64,000 nucleotides of DNA from CAYNKA01 sp964397655 (GCA_964397655.1 CAYNKA010000001.1:124001-188000), one strand, 5' to 3'; positions 53,023 to 62,278 are shown, counted from the stretch's first letter. Notes: generated from the letters alone by a model not told the origin. Made by a program: numbers and translations.

Positions 53023-53925
53023 TCAGTAGAGGATGAGAGGTTCGGACTGGGGCGAAAGAAGCTGGCTCCTGCTTCTCGTTTTCCACTCCCCGAAGCCGTA
53101 CTCCGCGATGATTTTCCAGAGCGACCGGGCCTCGGCCTTGACGCCGTGTGCATAGAGGGCGGATGCCAGATAATACGTATCCTTGTAAAAATCGCCCTCC
53201 CGGAGATAATCCGCAAGGTACTGCCTCCTCGACGCCGCGTCGAGGGTCTCTCGGAGGCTCTTGAAGGTGAAATCCGGATCGTGCTGCTTGAGCTCGTCTA
53301 TGACAGTCGTTACCGAGGGAAGGCTCGCGAAAACGAGGTTCAGCACCGCCTGATAGGAACGTCCCGTTCTGCAGTAGAGAATTCCGAGTTCGGAATGGGC
53401 CTTTCGGGAGAAGTCCTCTTTCATCCTGTAGAGGGTGACGAGCCGGTCGAAGCCTTCGTCCGATAGGGTTCTCACGTAGGAATCCCGGAGCCTCGCGTAG
53501 CGCGGATTCGTGAACGAATCCTGGTCCTTCAGGATTTCCAGCAGGACGATCTCGAAATCCCGGTACCGTTTTTGGATCCGGTAGATCTCCGCCAGCCTAT
53601 AGAGGATGGTGTACTTGTCTTCGAGGACGTAAAGCTGCTTTCGAAGTTCCAACGCGCGGTTGTAGTATTTCTCAGCGAGCTGGTATTCCCCTTCCTGCTC
53701 GTATACCCTGGCCTGGAGAAGATGGGCCTCCGGAATTTCTCCGTAGGTTTCGGTGAGCAGCTTCACGACCTTGATCGCTTGCCCGAAATCCCCGTTCCGG
53801 AACGCCTCGAGCCCCTGCTGATACACGACCCAGGCCGGTTCGCCTCCGCCTGCCTGCCCGACGGCCCGGGCAACGGCGAAGACGGCGAGGAACGCGATTA
53901 CTCCGTAGACGGATTTCCGCGGCAT
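53023..53925 (-). CDS. Exported TPR protein
   Basis: The 300-residue protein has a signal peptide of about 22 residues (VIAFLAVFAVARAVGQ) and tetratricopeptide repeats at about 30-130, including AHLLQARVYEQEGEYQLAEKYYNRALEL. The rest is helical with no known motif. The ATG at 53925 has a GGAAGG site six bases upstream and shares one base with the ispG stop (TGATG); the GTG at 53928 is less likely. Co-transcription with ispG is likely. Function unknown. Confidence 0.75.
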   Translation of the reverse strand: MPRKSVYGVIAFLAVFAVARAVGQAGGGEPAWVVYQQGLEAFRNGDFGQAIKVVKLLTETYGEIPEAHLLQARVYEQEGEYQLAEKYYNRALELRKQLYVLEDKYTILYRLAEIYRIQKRYRDFEIVLLEILKDQDSFTNPRYARLRDSYVRTLSDEGFDRLVTLYRMKEDFSRKAHSELGILYCRTGRSYQAVLNLVFASLPSVTTVIDELKQHDPDFTFKSLRETLDAASRRQYLADYLREGDFYKDTYYLASALYAHGVKAEARSLWKIIAEYGFGEWKTRSRSQLLSPQSEPLILY

Positions 53926-54962
53926 CACAATCCTTCCAGCTCCTCGATGAAGGCCCGTTCCGCCTCTGCGGACGTCACGGTCCGCACGATATCCCCGTGC
54001 CTGAAGATGATCACCTTGTTCCCGGTCCCGGTTATGCCGATGTCGGCGTGACGGGCTTCCCCGGGTCCGTTCACCACGCAGCCCATGACGGCGACGGTCA
54101 CGTCCTTCTTGAGCGCCATGAGCATCGGCTGCATCCGTTTCAGGAAACCGTGGACGTCGAAGCCCGATCTTCCGCAGCGCGGGCAGCTCACGATGCGTAC
54201 GCCGCCCGTCCGTTTCCCCAAAACTGCAAGAATCTCTCGGGCGGTGATCACCTCGGATTCAGGGGAGTCCGATAGGGAGACCCGAACGGTGTCGCCGATG
54301 CCTTCGCGGAGCAGATCCGAGAAAGCCAGGGTGCTCCGGACTATTCCCGGTATGAGAGGCCCCGCCTCGGTGATCCCGATGTGGAGGGGATAGTCGTATT
54401 TTTCGGCGAACATCCGATTCGCCTTCACCGTACTCTCCGTATCGGACGATTTCATCGAAATGATAACATCCCTGAAGGACAGGCTCTCGAGGACTTCGAT
54501 TTCCTCCACCGCCGCCTTAACCATGGCGACGGCGGCGTCTTTTTCTCCCTGGAGATGCTTTGGAAGGGAGCCGTAATTCACTCCCACCCTCAGGGGGACT
54601 CCGCGATCGAGGGCTTTTCTCACGACTTCCTCGACCTTCCATTTCGCTCCGATGTTGCCGGGATTGATGCGTATCTTCGCGACGGGGAAATCGAGGCACC
54701 GGAGCGCTAACCTGTAGTCGAAATGGATGTCGGCCACGAGAGGGATCGAAACCCTGCCCGCGAGCTCGCCTAAGAGTTCGGCGGAGTTCATGTCCGGCAC
54801 CGCGAAGCGGAGAATGTCGCAGCCCAGGGCCGCGAGCCCGTTGACCTCGGCAACCAAGGCTTCGGAAAACTCCTCCAGCGGCCTCTTCCACATCGACTGG
54901 ACGGAGACCGGAGAACCGCCCCCTATCGAGACGCTTCCTACATGTACGAGACGAGTCTTCAT
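53925..54962 (-). CDS. ispG: 4-hydroxy-3-methylbut-2-en-1-yl diphosphate synthase
   Basis: This 4Fe-4S enzyme (GcpE) converts methylerythritol cyclodiphosphate to HMBPP in the MEP isoprenoid pathway. The 345-residue protein has the TIM-barrel part (PLVADIHFDYRLAL, KIRINPGNIG) and the cluster ligands in VSCPRCGR and VMGCVVNGPGEA. Length fits the short bacterial form. An AGGAAG ribosome site precedes the ATG and a terminator-like hairpin lies just upstream, so expression may depend on read-through from V-ATPase 2 or an unseen promoter. Confidence 0.96.
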   Translation of the reverse strand: MKTRLVHVGSVSIGGGSPVSVQSMWKRPLEEFSEALVAEVNGLAALGCDILRFAVPDMNSAELLGELAGRVSIPLVADIHFDYRLALRCLDFPVAKIRINPGNIGAKWKVEEVVRKALDRGVPLRVGVNYGSLPKHLQGEKDAAVAMVKAAVEEIEVLESLSFRDVIISMKSSDTESTVKANRMFAEKYDYPLHIGITEAGPLIPGIVRSTLAFSDLLREGIGDTVRVSLSDSPESEVITAREILAVLGKRTGGVRIVSCPRCGRSGFDVHGFLKRMQPMLMALKKDVTVAVMGCVVNGPGEARHADIGITGTGNKVIIFRHGDIVRTVTSAEAERAFIEELEGL

Positions 54963-54980
54963 GGAACGCTTCCTGAAGGT

Positions 54981-55009
54981 GAAGGAAAGGGACGGAAGCT
55001 GTCCGTCCC
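54981..55009 (-). terminator. Hairpin between V-ATPase 2 and ispG (terminator or attenuator)
   Basis: On the minus strand an eight-base-pair GC-rich stem GGGACGGA/TCCGTCCC (arms 55002-55009 and 54989-54996) with a five-base loop is followed by TTTCCTTC. The tail is only partly T-rich, so it is a moderate intrinsic terminator or an attenuator before ispG. Confidence 0.5.
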
Positions 55010-55035
55010 CGCGAATCGTTTCAAGGGAGGGGCTT

Positions 55036-55479
55036 TTAAGCGAACTGACCGAACATGCTGAGGAGGAAGACCATGACGAAGATCGCTATGGTTTCCAAGA
55101 GACCGAGAGCCATGAGGTAGTTCCCGAAGCCTTTCCCGGTTTCCGCGAACGAGTCCGCCGCGACCGCTCCGACCTTGCCCTGGAACCAGGCGGAAAAGCC
55201 TATGCCGAGACCGCCGAGGATGCCCGCTCCCATGATGATGCCGGAATTCATCTTGCCCAATACCGTCAGGAAATTGTTCATGACGATGAAGCCGTAGATG
55301 GTCTGGGTCAGGGGCGCGCCCACGAAGGCGATGAGCAGAAAGGGCGCCGCCTTGTTCTGGATGTAGCACCGTTTCCACGCGGCGACCGCAGACATACCGG
55401 CGGCGCCGGCTCCGAGGGAAGAACCCGTGGCGGCCAAACCGAGGACCGCGCCGATTCCGATCAATCCGATGTCCATCAT
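55036..55479 (-). CDS. V/A-type ATPase 2, proteolipid subunit K (four-helix type)
   Basis: The 147-residue protein is two fused membrane hairpins. The second hairpin carries the ion-binding Glu129 (LLETIAIF); the first has Gln59 at the matching place (PLTQTIYGF). Thr58, Gln59, Gln100 (WFQGKVGA) and Glu129 correspond to Thr64, Gln65, Gln110 and Glu139 of the Enterococcus hirae NtpK sodium site. This predicts a sodium-transporting ring with one carboxylate per four helices. There is no signal peptide, unlike the other K subunit. It is the last gene of operon 2. Confidence 0.94.
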   Translation of the reverse strand: MMDIGLIGIGAVLGLAATGSSLGAGAAGMSAVAAWKRCYIQNKAAPFLLIAFVGAPLTQTIYGFIVMNNFLTVLGKMNSGIIMGAGILGGLGIGFSAWFQGKVGAVAADSFAETGKGFGNYLMALGLLETIAIFVMVFLLSMFGQFA

Positions 55480-55499
55480 TTCTCTCCTTAAAGATGATC

Positions 55500-57326
55500 T
55501 TAAATTCGTTCTTTGAAGGGCTTATAGAGGCTCCCCGCCCACTCAAGCCCGAGATGGTTCGAAAATTCCAGAAGATTGAGCCTTACTCCGTGAACGAGCA
55601 CGGATAGCGAACACATGGCCATGTTGAGTCCGTGACCTGCCACGAGAATAAGCACCATGGGAACTATTCCCCACGCTCCGAGCGAACTCATTCCCGAGGA
55701 CATGCTGTTGAAGCTCTTGGAAATTTCGACTCCCGCGAGCCCTACCGCGAAGAGGCGGATGTACGAGATGATGTCCGCGAAGACCGAGATGCTCGAAAGA
55801 GTCGTCGGGATGAAACCGCCGAGTCCCCGCACCATACCCTTGAGGAAACCGTCGCCGGACTGCTGCCCGAGGAAAAGCACGAGCCCGTAACCAACGAGAA
55901 CCATCGGGGTCGCGAAGGCGGGAATGGGGAATTTCTTCGAATCCAACACGAAGAACAGGACGAAGAAGTAGAGGCCCCATACCATGAAGAGCCATCCGAC
56001 TTGGGCCGCGGCCTTGATCTTCACGCTGCCCTTGAGTTCGCGGAAGAAATTCCAGACGTGCGCTATGGACAGATGCACGAGGCCGATCACGAAGGTGATG
56101 TGCTTGATGAGCTGCGCGTTCTCGTCGACGAAACCGTCGAGGCGAGGTATCACCATCCACGAAAGGATCGGGTTCCTGTTGAGTATCTTTGAGCCGAACC
56201 ACACGCCGGTCACCGCTCCCCAAACGATCGTCGCAAAGGTGAGCAGAAGCAGCAGGATCGTCATCCTCGACGCGTACCCCGTGTTCTTTTTTTCCTTGAA
56301 GAAAAGAAAGAGCGAGAGGGAGAAGAAAATGCAGCCGTATCCCGCGTCGCCGATTATCATAGCGAAGAAGAAGGTGAAGAACAGGAGGAAGACCGTGCTG
56401 ATGTCGACTTCGCGGTAGCCGGGCGCCACGCCGAGGAACCCGAAGATCGGTTCTATGATGCTCACCCAGCCGGGATTCTTGATGAGCGTCGGGACCGCGT
56501 CTTCCGGCGACGGGTCGACGACGAGGAGTCCCCAGCCGTTCGCCGAGGCAGCCTTCCGCAGTTCCGGCAGCTTCGGCACGGGAATGTATCCGGAGACGTA
56601 GGAAATCCTCTCTTCACGGGCCATACCCGCGGCGACCTGTTCGAATTCGACCGTGTCGCCGACCTCGGCTTCGGCTGCGAGCAGGTTCGCCTTGAACGCG
56701 AGCGACGCCGAGAGTCGTTCCTCGCACGAGGCGATGGAGGCCTTTTTTTCGTCGATGAGGGACGCGAGTTCGGAAAGACCCTTTACGGGAAGGGGAACGC
56801 TGTCCCATTCCTTCGGGAAAAGGGACTCGTCATCGGCGACGCATGCCATTCCGACGCTTTTCTTTCCGCGAAAAACCGTGAAGGTCCTTGCCTCCGTCGA
56901 AAAGAGCTTGAGCTTTTCCTTCGGAATTTCATACAGTCTGAGGATGTATCCGGCCTTCTTAATGTCTTCGATCGAAGCAGGGTCGAAATCGCCCCAAGGA
57001 GCGATCCTTTCGTATTCTCGGACCGCCCTCTCGAGTTCGTCCTTGCGGCTCTTCATCTCGTCGGCCGTCCTTAAGATTCCGGAAGCCTGATCCAGGGCAG
57101 CGGCGAGATCTGCTTTTCCTGCAGGGGACGTTTTCTTTTTTTCGGCGGGGAGGGCTTGGAGCGCTTTGGCGATCTTCGCCGCCTTTTCCCGGTTTTCCTC
57201 CAGGGCGGGGGAACTTCCGGAGAGGCCTTCGAGGTGTACGAGGCCGAGCTTCCGCAGAGCCGCGGTGTTCTCCCTTCGTTTGGAATCGAGCACCACGACC
57301 GTTATCTTCTTCATGGGCACTATCAT
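55500..57326 (-). CDS. V/A-type ATPase 2, subunit I (membrane stator)
   Basis: The 608-residue protein has an N-terminal cytoplasmic part rich in coiled coil (to about 300) and a membrane half of seven or eight helices. The stator arginine lies in DIISYIRLFAVGLAG. It begins with MIVPMKKITVVVLDSKR, typical of bacterial I subunits. The ATG has an AGGAG site, and the gene follows D by 11 bases and precedes K by 20. Confidence 0.95.
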   Translation of the reverse strand: MIVPMKKITVVVLDSKRRENTAALRKLGLVHLEGLSGSSPALEENREKAAKIAKALQALPAEKKKTSPAGKADLAAALDQASGILRTADEMKSRKDELERAVREYERIAPWGDFDPASIEDIKKAGYILRLYEIPKEKLKLFSTEARTFTVFRGKKSVGMACVADDESLFPKEWDSVPLPVKGLSELASLIDEKKASIASCEERLSASLAFKANLLAAEAEVGDTVEFEQVAAGMAREERISYVSGYIPVPKLPELRKAASANGWGLLVVDPSPEDAVPTLIKNPGWVSIIEPIFGFLGVAPGYREVDISTVFLLFFTFFFAMIIGDAGYGCIFFSLSLFLFFKEKKNTGYASRMTILLLLLTFATIVWGAVTGVWFGSKILNRNPILSWMVIPRLDGFVDENAQLIKHITFVIGLVHLSIAHVWNFFRELKGSVKIKAAAQVGWLFMVWGLYFFVLFFVLDSKKFPIPAFATPMVLVGYGLVLFLGQQSGDGFLKGMVRGLGGFIPTTLSSISVFADIISYIRLFAVGLAGVEISKSFNSMSSGMSSLGAWGIVPMVLILVAGHGLNMAMCSLSVLVHGVRLNLLEFSNHLGLEWAGSLYKPFKERI

Positions 57327-57337
57327 GCGAAGTTCTC

Positions 57338-57928
57338 CTACGACACCAGCTTGTTCTTGGCGATCTTGCCCCGCACCACCGCCGCGGTCTGCTGGTCGCC
57401 CAGATAGATGCGGATCATCCGGATGTTCTCCTTCGTTTCGGGAATCTTCACCTTCTCGAAGAGATTCACCCGTTGACTCGTCACCCTCAGTTCCTGGGCG
57501 AGGAGTTCCCGCTGTTCCTGCAGGATCCTGACCTCCGCGTCGAGGGCGAGAAGCGTCTTCACCTTATCGACCGCCGCGTCGACCCAGAGCGGATAGACGA
57601 AAAGGTCGTAGGCCGCGACAGCGACCTCCATCCCCTTGAAGACGGGTATGTCCACGCCGGCTATGTTTCCGGTGTCGGTCTCGATCCTTATGATCGAGAC
57701 GAGGTCCTTGAAGGATACGTCCTCGCCGAAGAGGGAGATCCACGCATCCAACTCCTTCCTGATCGCATCCTGGGCTTCCCTCTTCTCCCTTTCCTGGTTC
57801 TCCACGGTTCGGATCACCATCTGGAGTTGCTGCTTCTTGAGCTGCAGCGTCGGTAGGTAGCGCTGGAAACGCTTGAGGCCGTCTTTCTGCTTCTTGAGTT
57901 CGTTCTTGGTGAATTTGATGGCCGCCAT
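57338..57928 (-). CDS. V/A-type ATPase 2, subunit D
   Basis: The 196-residue protein shows the D-type helical pair, with FTKNELKKQKDGLKRFQRYLPTLQLKKQQLQ at the N-terminus and QRVNLFEKVKIPETKENIRMIRIYLGD at the C-terminus. It forms the rotor shaft in the A3B3 head. It is distinct from the D of operon 1 except in the family motifs. It follows subunit B by 16 bases. Confidence 0.94.
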   Translation of the reverse strand: MAAIKFTKNELKKQKDGLKRFQRYLPTLQLKKQQLQMVIRTVENQEREKREAQDAIRKELDAWISLFGEDVSFKDLVSIIRIETDTGNIAGVDIPVFKGMEVAVAAYDLFVYPLWVDAAVDKVKTLLALDAEVRILQEQRELLAQELRVTSQRVNLFEKVKIPETKENIRMIRIYLGDQQTAAVVRGKIAKNKLVS

Positions 57929-57944
57929 GGTACGTCCGCCTTCT

Positions 57945-59252
57945 TTACTTCACCGCTTCTTTTTTCGGCCAGTACTGCCGGATGAGCTCGGACCTCATTC
58001 CCGTCTCCTCGGGGGTGAAGCACTCCGCGAAGATCCTCCAGCCGGTGTCCAGAGCCTGTTCCAGCGGCACGTTCACGGAGAGATCCATCATTTCCCTCTC
58101 GAATATGATGCCGTACTTGAGGAGCTTGTTGTCCCAGTCTGACATCCTGAAACCCATGGACTTCTTCTCGACCGACTCCTTGTACGCTGCGTAGAGCTTT
58201 ATCATGCCGTCCATGAGCGCACGGTGGTCGGTTCTCGTGTCCTTGTTTACCATCTGCTTGAGGCGCGAGAGGGAACCGAAAGGTTCGATGCGCCCGTTCT
58301 TCAGGTAGTACTGTCCTTCGGTTATGTATCCCGTGTTGTCGGGAACCGGATGGGTGACGTCGTCGCCGGGCATCGTGGTGACCCCGAGAATGGTGATCGA
58401 GCCGGCGCCTTCGAAGTCGACCGCCTTTTCGTACCGCGAGGCGAGCTGGCTGTAGAGGTCGCCCGGATAACCGCGGTTCGAGGGGACCTGTTCCATGGTG
58501 ATCGCGATCTCCTTCATGGCGTCGGCGAAGTTCGTCATGTCCGTGAGGAGCACGAGGACACGCTTGCCCTTGAGCGCGAAGCGCTCGGCGACCGCGAGGG
58601 AGATGTCCGGAACGAGAAGGCATTCGACGATGGGGTCCGCGGCGGTGTGCACGAAGAAGATGGCCCTGCTCATCGCCCCGCCCTCCTCAAGAGTGTTCCT
58701 GAAGAAGAGGTAGTCGTCGTACTTGAGTCCCATGCCGCCCAGGATGATGACGTCGACCTCGGCCTGCATCGCTATCCTCGCGAGAAGCGGGTTGTAAGGC
58801 TCGCCCGAAACGGAGAAGATCGGGAGCTTCTGCGACTCGACGAGGGTGTTGAAGAGGTCGATCATCGGGATTCCGGTACGGACCATCTTGCGCGGAATGA
58901 TGCGTTTCGCCGGGTTGACGGAAGGGCCGCCGATCTCGATGAGGTTCTCGGTGAGGGCGGAACCCTTGTCGCGGGGCCGGCCGGATCCGTCGAATATCCT
59001 CCCCATGAGGTCGTCTGAAAACGAGACCTGCATGGGATGGCCGAGGAAACGGACTTCGTCGCCGGTGGAGATGCCTCGGGAGCCGGCGTACACCTGGAGC
59101 GAAACCTTGTCGTTCCTGAGGCGGATGACTTCCGCGAGGGACTTGCCGTGACCGGAGGTGACCTCGGCGAGCTCGCCGTAGCGGATAGCCTCGGCGGAAA
59201 CGGTGATGACGTTTCCGGCAATGGATTCAATCTTGCTGTATACCTTTCGCAT
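57945..59252 (-). CDS. V/A-type ATPase 2, subunit B
   Basis: The 435-residue non-catalytic head subunit has IFDGSGRPRDKG, PIFSVSGEPYNPLLARIA in place of a functional Walker A, and a relaxed B signature near FGSLSRLKQMVNKDT. It is shorter and more divergent than subunit B of operon 1. An AGGAG site precedes the ATG. It lies 11 bases after subunit A. Confidence 0.95.
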   Translation of the reverse strand: MRKVYSKIESIAGNVITVSAEAIRYGELAEVTSGHGKSLAEVIRLRNDKVSLQVYAGSRGISTGDEVRFLGHPMQVSFSDDLMGRIFDGSGRPRDKGSALTENLIEIGGPSVNPAKRIIPRKMVRTGIPMIDLFNTLVESQKLPIFSVSGEPYNPLLARIAMQAEVDVIILGGMGLKYDDYLFFRNTLEEGGAMSRAIFFVHTAADPIVECLLVPDISLAVAERFALKGKRVLVLLTDMTNFADAMKEIAITMEQVPSNRGYPGDLYSQLASRYEKAVDFEGAGSITILGVTTMPGDDVTHPVPDNTGYITEGQYYLKNGRIEPFGSLSRLKQMVNKDTRTDHRALMDGMIKLYAAYKESVEKKSMGFRMSDWDNKLLKYGIIFEREMMDLSVNVPLEQALDTGWRIFAECFTPEETGMRSELIRQYWPKKEAVK

Positions 59253-59263
59253 GGGACCTGCTC

Positions 59264-61036
59264 CTAGCCTTTGACCGTTACGGCGATATCCCGGGCGTTC
59301 TCTTCCACCCCGGTCTTCTTATCGGCGATCTGTTTCCGGATCGCGTCCTCGAGTCTCTTGAATTCGTCGGACTTCCATTCGCTTCCGTTCCAGTCCCTGA
59401 AATTCTGCCTCAAGTTGTTGAAGTAATGCCGAGCCTCCTCCTTCGTGGCGATGGATAGTTTGGAGGACAGGAGCTCGAACATGAGTTCATAGATGTATCT
59501 CTGGCGTTCGGTGGACACGGCTGCGTCGACCGGATCGAATGAATCCTGCTGGAGGTAGACCGAGTCGAGGAACTCGCTCTTCTGGTATACGATGTAGTCA
59601 TCCGTGCTCGTGCCTTCCTCGCCGACGACCTTCATCATCTGGGCTACGTCGTTTCCGCGGAAGAGGACGTCCCTTCCGTACTCGGTCTTCACCTTGTCGA
59701 CCGACCCCGTGTATTTGCTCCAACTTTCCAGCGGGTGGATCGCGGGATACTTGCGGGCGTCGGAGCGCTCGCGGGAAAGACCGTGGAAGGCTCCGACCAC
59801 CTTGAGGGTCGCCTGGGTGACGGGTTCCTCGAAGTTGCCGCCCGCGGGGCTCACCGTTCCGCCGATGGTGACCGAACCCACGCTTCCGTCCTTGAGACGC
59901 ACGACGCCGGCCCGTTCGTAGAAGCTCGCAATGACGGATTCAAGATAGGCCGGGAAGGCCTCCTCGCCGGGGATTTCCTCGAGGCGGCCGGACATTTCGC
60001 GCATGGCCTGCGCCCACCGGGATGTGGAGTCCGCGAGAAGCAGGACGTTGAGGCCCATCTGCCGGTAATATTCCGCAATGGTGACCGCGGTATAGACCGA
60101 AGCCTCGCGGGCGGCGACCGGCATCGAGCTCGTATTGCAGATGATGACCGTTCGCTCCATGAGGGACTTTCCGGTCCTCGGGTCTATGAGCTGGGGAAAC
60201 TCCTTGAGGACGTCGACGACCTCGCCCGCGCGCTCGCCGCAGGCCGCGATGATGACGATGTCGACCTCGGCGTTCCTGCTCGTGACCTGCTGGAGAACCG
60301 TCTTGCCGGCGCCGAACGGGCCGGGAATGCAGTAGGTCCCGCCGAGTGCGACGGGGATGAACGTGTCGATTATCCTGACCTTGGTCACCATGGGCTTTTC
60401 CGGGCGGAGCCTCTGCGTGTAGGCGGTGATCGGGCGCTTGACCGGCCAGGTGAAGCTCATGGAAACGGGCAGAACCCGCCCTTTGGAATCCTCGAGCTCC
60501 GCTATGGTCTCGGTGATCCTGTAATCGCCCGCCTTCGCGACGCTCTTCACCTTGTAGGTGTCGTAGAAGTTGAAAGGCACCATGATCCGGTGCCTGAATA
60601 TGCCTTCGGGCACGGTCCCCAGGCTGTCCGCCCGCTCGACCGTGTCGCCGGCCTTTACGACAGGAGTGAAGGACCAGGTCTTGTCGAGAGGAAGCGGTTC
60701 GATGTAGACGCCTCGGTCGAGGAAGAATCCGCACTTCTCCGCGAGTTCGGGAAGCGGATTCTGGAGCCCGTCGTAGATCTGTTGGAGGAGTCCGGGTCCC
60801 AGCCGGACCGCGAGCAGTTCGCCGGTGAATTCCACCGGATCTCCGACGCCGAGCCCCCTGGTGATCTCGAACACCTGAAGCTCCGCGTTGCTGCCGCGAA
60901 CCCGGATGACTTCGGCCTTGAGGCGCTTGTCACCGACCACGACGTATGCCACTTCGTTCATGGAAACGATGCCGTCGAATTCGACGGTCACCATGTTTCC
61001 GTTCACTCCGACCACTTTTCCCTTTGTATCCGTCAT
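59264..61036 (-). CDS. V/A-type ATPase 2, catalytic subunit A
   Basis: The 590-residue catalytic subunit has Walker A GPFGAGKT at residues 239-246 and the signature around IPGEEAFPAYLESVIASFYERAG. The A-type bulge is present at about 115-205. Sequence differs clearly from subunit A of operon 1, so the two are not a recent duplication. It lies between the DUF2764-like gene and subunit B. Confidence 0.97.
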   Translation of the reverse strand: MTDTKGKVVGVNGNMVTVEFDGIVSMNEVAYVVVGDKRLKAEVIRVRGSNAELQVFEITRGLGVGDPVEFTGELLAVRLGPGLLQQIYDGLQNPLPELAEKCGFFLDRGVYIEPLPLDKTWSFTPVVKAGDTVERADSLGTVPEGIFRHRIMVPFNFYDTYKVKSVAKAGDYRITETIAELEDSKGRVLPVSMSFTWPVKRPITAYTQRLRPEKPMVTKVRIIDTFIPVALGGTYCIPGPFGAGKTVLQQVTSRNAEVDIVIIAACGERAGEVVDVLKEFPQLIDPRTGKSLMERTVIICNTSSMPVAAREASVYTAVTIAEYYRQMGLNVLLLADSTSRWAQAMREMSGRLEEIPGEEAFPAYLESVIASFYERAGVVRLKDGSVGSVTIGGTVSPAGGNFEEPVTQATLKVVGAFHGLSRERSDARKYPAIHPLESWSKYTGSVDKVKTEYGRDVLFRGNDVAQMMKVVGEEGTSTDDYIVYQKSEFLDSVYLQQDSFDPVDAAVSTERQRYIYELMFELLSSKLSIATKEEARHYFNNLRQNFRDWNGSEWKSDEFKRLEDAIRKQIADKKTGVEENARDIAVTVKG

Positions 61037-61060
61037 TCCCTTCTCCAGCGTTTCACGATG

Positions 61061-61594
61061 TTATTGTCTCGTACGGATAGCCTCGTACTGGGCCGAAAAC
61101 ATCCGTAGTCCGTCTTCCTTGTTTCTCCTGCGTTTCAGATCGAGGATCCGCAGCTTCAGAAAGTATACTATGAGCTTGTCGACGTCGAAATGATGTCCGA
61201 CTTCGAGATCGTCGAGGCAGCGCCACATGGCGCGGAGCAGGATTTCCTCCGCATGTTCCGGAGCAGTCTCGGCGAACGCGGATCTCGCCGTGTCGAGCAC
61301 GACCTGCGAGTGCGCCGCCTCCTTCACGAAAGGCGCCGAATCGACGCTCCGTTTCTGGGCTCGCAATCTCGCGAGTTCGGACCTGAGAGACCTTTCCCAT
61401 TTCAACCATGCGGCGTAGGTGGGATTGTCGGAATCATGCTCGTCGCTCCCGAGCTCGATCGATGAAACGAGATCCCAATCCTCGGGTTTCAGGGTAGTCC
61501 TGCAGGCGTCGAGGAATTCGTCGATTTCCGGCGCGGCCTCTCCATCGTAGGTCAGGTACGGCAGGGCCGAAATGGGGGAATAATACCGATCCAA
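61061..61594 (-). CDS. V-ATPase-associated protein, DUF2764-like
   Basis: The 177-residue mainly helical protein begins YYSPISALPYLTYDGE and has the ALPYL and EEFLDAC-type pattern that recalls DUF2764, a family found between E and A in V-ATPase operons of chlamydiae and spirochaetes. Operon 2 has no C or F subunit, and this protein could occupy the C position between shaft and ring. That role is inference. It lies 3 bases after E and 24 before A. Confidence 0.72.
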   Translation of the reverse strand: MDRYYSPISALPYLTYDGEAAPEIDEFLDACRTTLKPEDWDLVSSIELGSDEHDSDNPTYAAWLKWERSLRSELARLRAQKRSVDSAPFVKEAAHSQVVLDTARSAFAETAPEHAEEILLRAMWRCLDDLEVGHHFDVDKLIVYFLKLRILDLKRRRNKEDGLRMFSAQYEAIRTRQ

Positions 61595-61597
61595 GGC

Positions 61598-62215
61598 TCA
61601 CTTCTCCCCGCGGACGGCCTTTTCGAGAATCTCCGCCAGCTTCGGATTGAGGTACTCGGACAGGATTTCCGCAATGCCTTCGCTCGTGAAATCGAAATAG
61701 GCGGAACCGTCCTTCTCTCCGATCCTGAAGCCGGCGTCGATCTGGGGAACCGGTTTCAGGGTAACGCCTTTCTTCATGGCGTCGGCGAGCTTCGCCTTCA
61801 GCGACTTTTCGATCTTTTCGAGCTCCGCCTTGGGCAGAAGAATCTCGATGTCCGCGGACCCCTTCTTCGCCCATGCCGCGATCAGGGAGGAAACCGCGTC
61901 CTCGAGCCCCTTCCCCTGGAGCGCTTCCCTCGTGGCGTTGGCTATCACCGTATCGAAAAGCTGCACGATACGCTGTCTGAGATTGAGTACGAGATCTCTT
62001 CCCGCCTGCGTCAGGGCGTCACGCGAGGTCTGCTCGTTCCTCGCGATCTCCCTTTTCGCGTCGGACAGGATCCTCTCCGCGTCCGATTCGGCCTTGGCCG
62101 TTATTTCCTTCGCCTTTTGTTCCGCCTGTGCGATGATTTCCGCGGCTTTCGTGTCCGCGGTGGCGATTCCTTCATTTTTGATGGTTTCGATAAGTTCTTT
62201 GAGTTGGATATCCAT
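61598..62215 (-). CDS. V/A-type ATPase 2, subunit E (peripheral stalk)
   Basis: From the ATG at 62215, with a GAGG site, the protein has 205 residues. A long Ala/Glu/Lys-rich helix (about 10-80) is followed by an alpha/beta domain containing the FRIGEKDGSAYFDFTSEGIAEIL segment of the family. It is the first gene of operon 2 and lies behind a near-consensus promoter. An upstream in-frame start at 62278 is inside that promoter and is rejected. Confidence 0.92.
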   Translation of the reverse strand: MDIQLKELIETIKNEGIATADTKAAEIIAQAEQKAKEITAKAESDAERILSDAKREIARNEQTSRDALTQAGRDLVLNLRQRIVQLFDTVIANATREALQGKGLEDAVSSLIAAWAKKGSADIEILLPKAELEKIEKSLKAKLADAMKKGVTLKPVPQIDAGFRIGEKDGSAYFDFTSEGIAEILSEYLNPKLAEILEKAVRGEK

Positions 62216-62249
62216 GGCTTCCTCGTTATCGTTTCCCGAGATATGATTC

Positions 62250-62278
62250 AGTGTACCGGATGATCTTGAGAATTGCAA
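62250..62278 (-). promoter_or_regulatory. Promoter of the V-ATPase 2 operon
   Basis: TTGCAA (62273-62278) and TACACT (62250-62255) have a 17-base spacer. The leader is about 28 bases with a GAGG ribosome site before the ATG at 62215. Confidence 0.7.
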
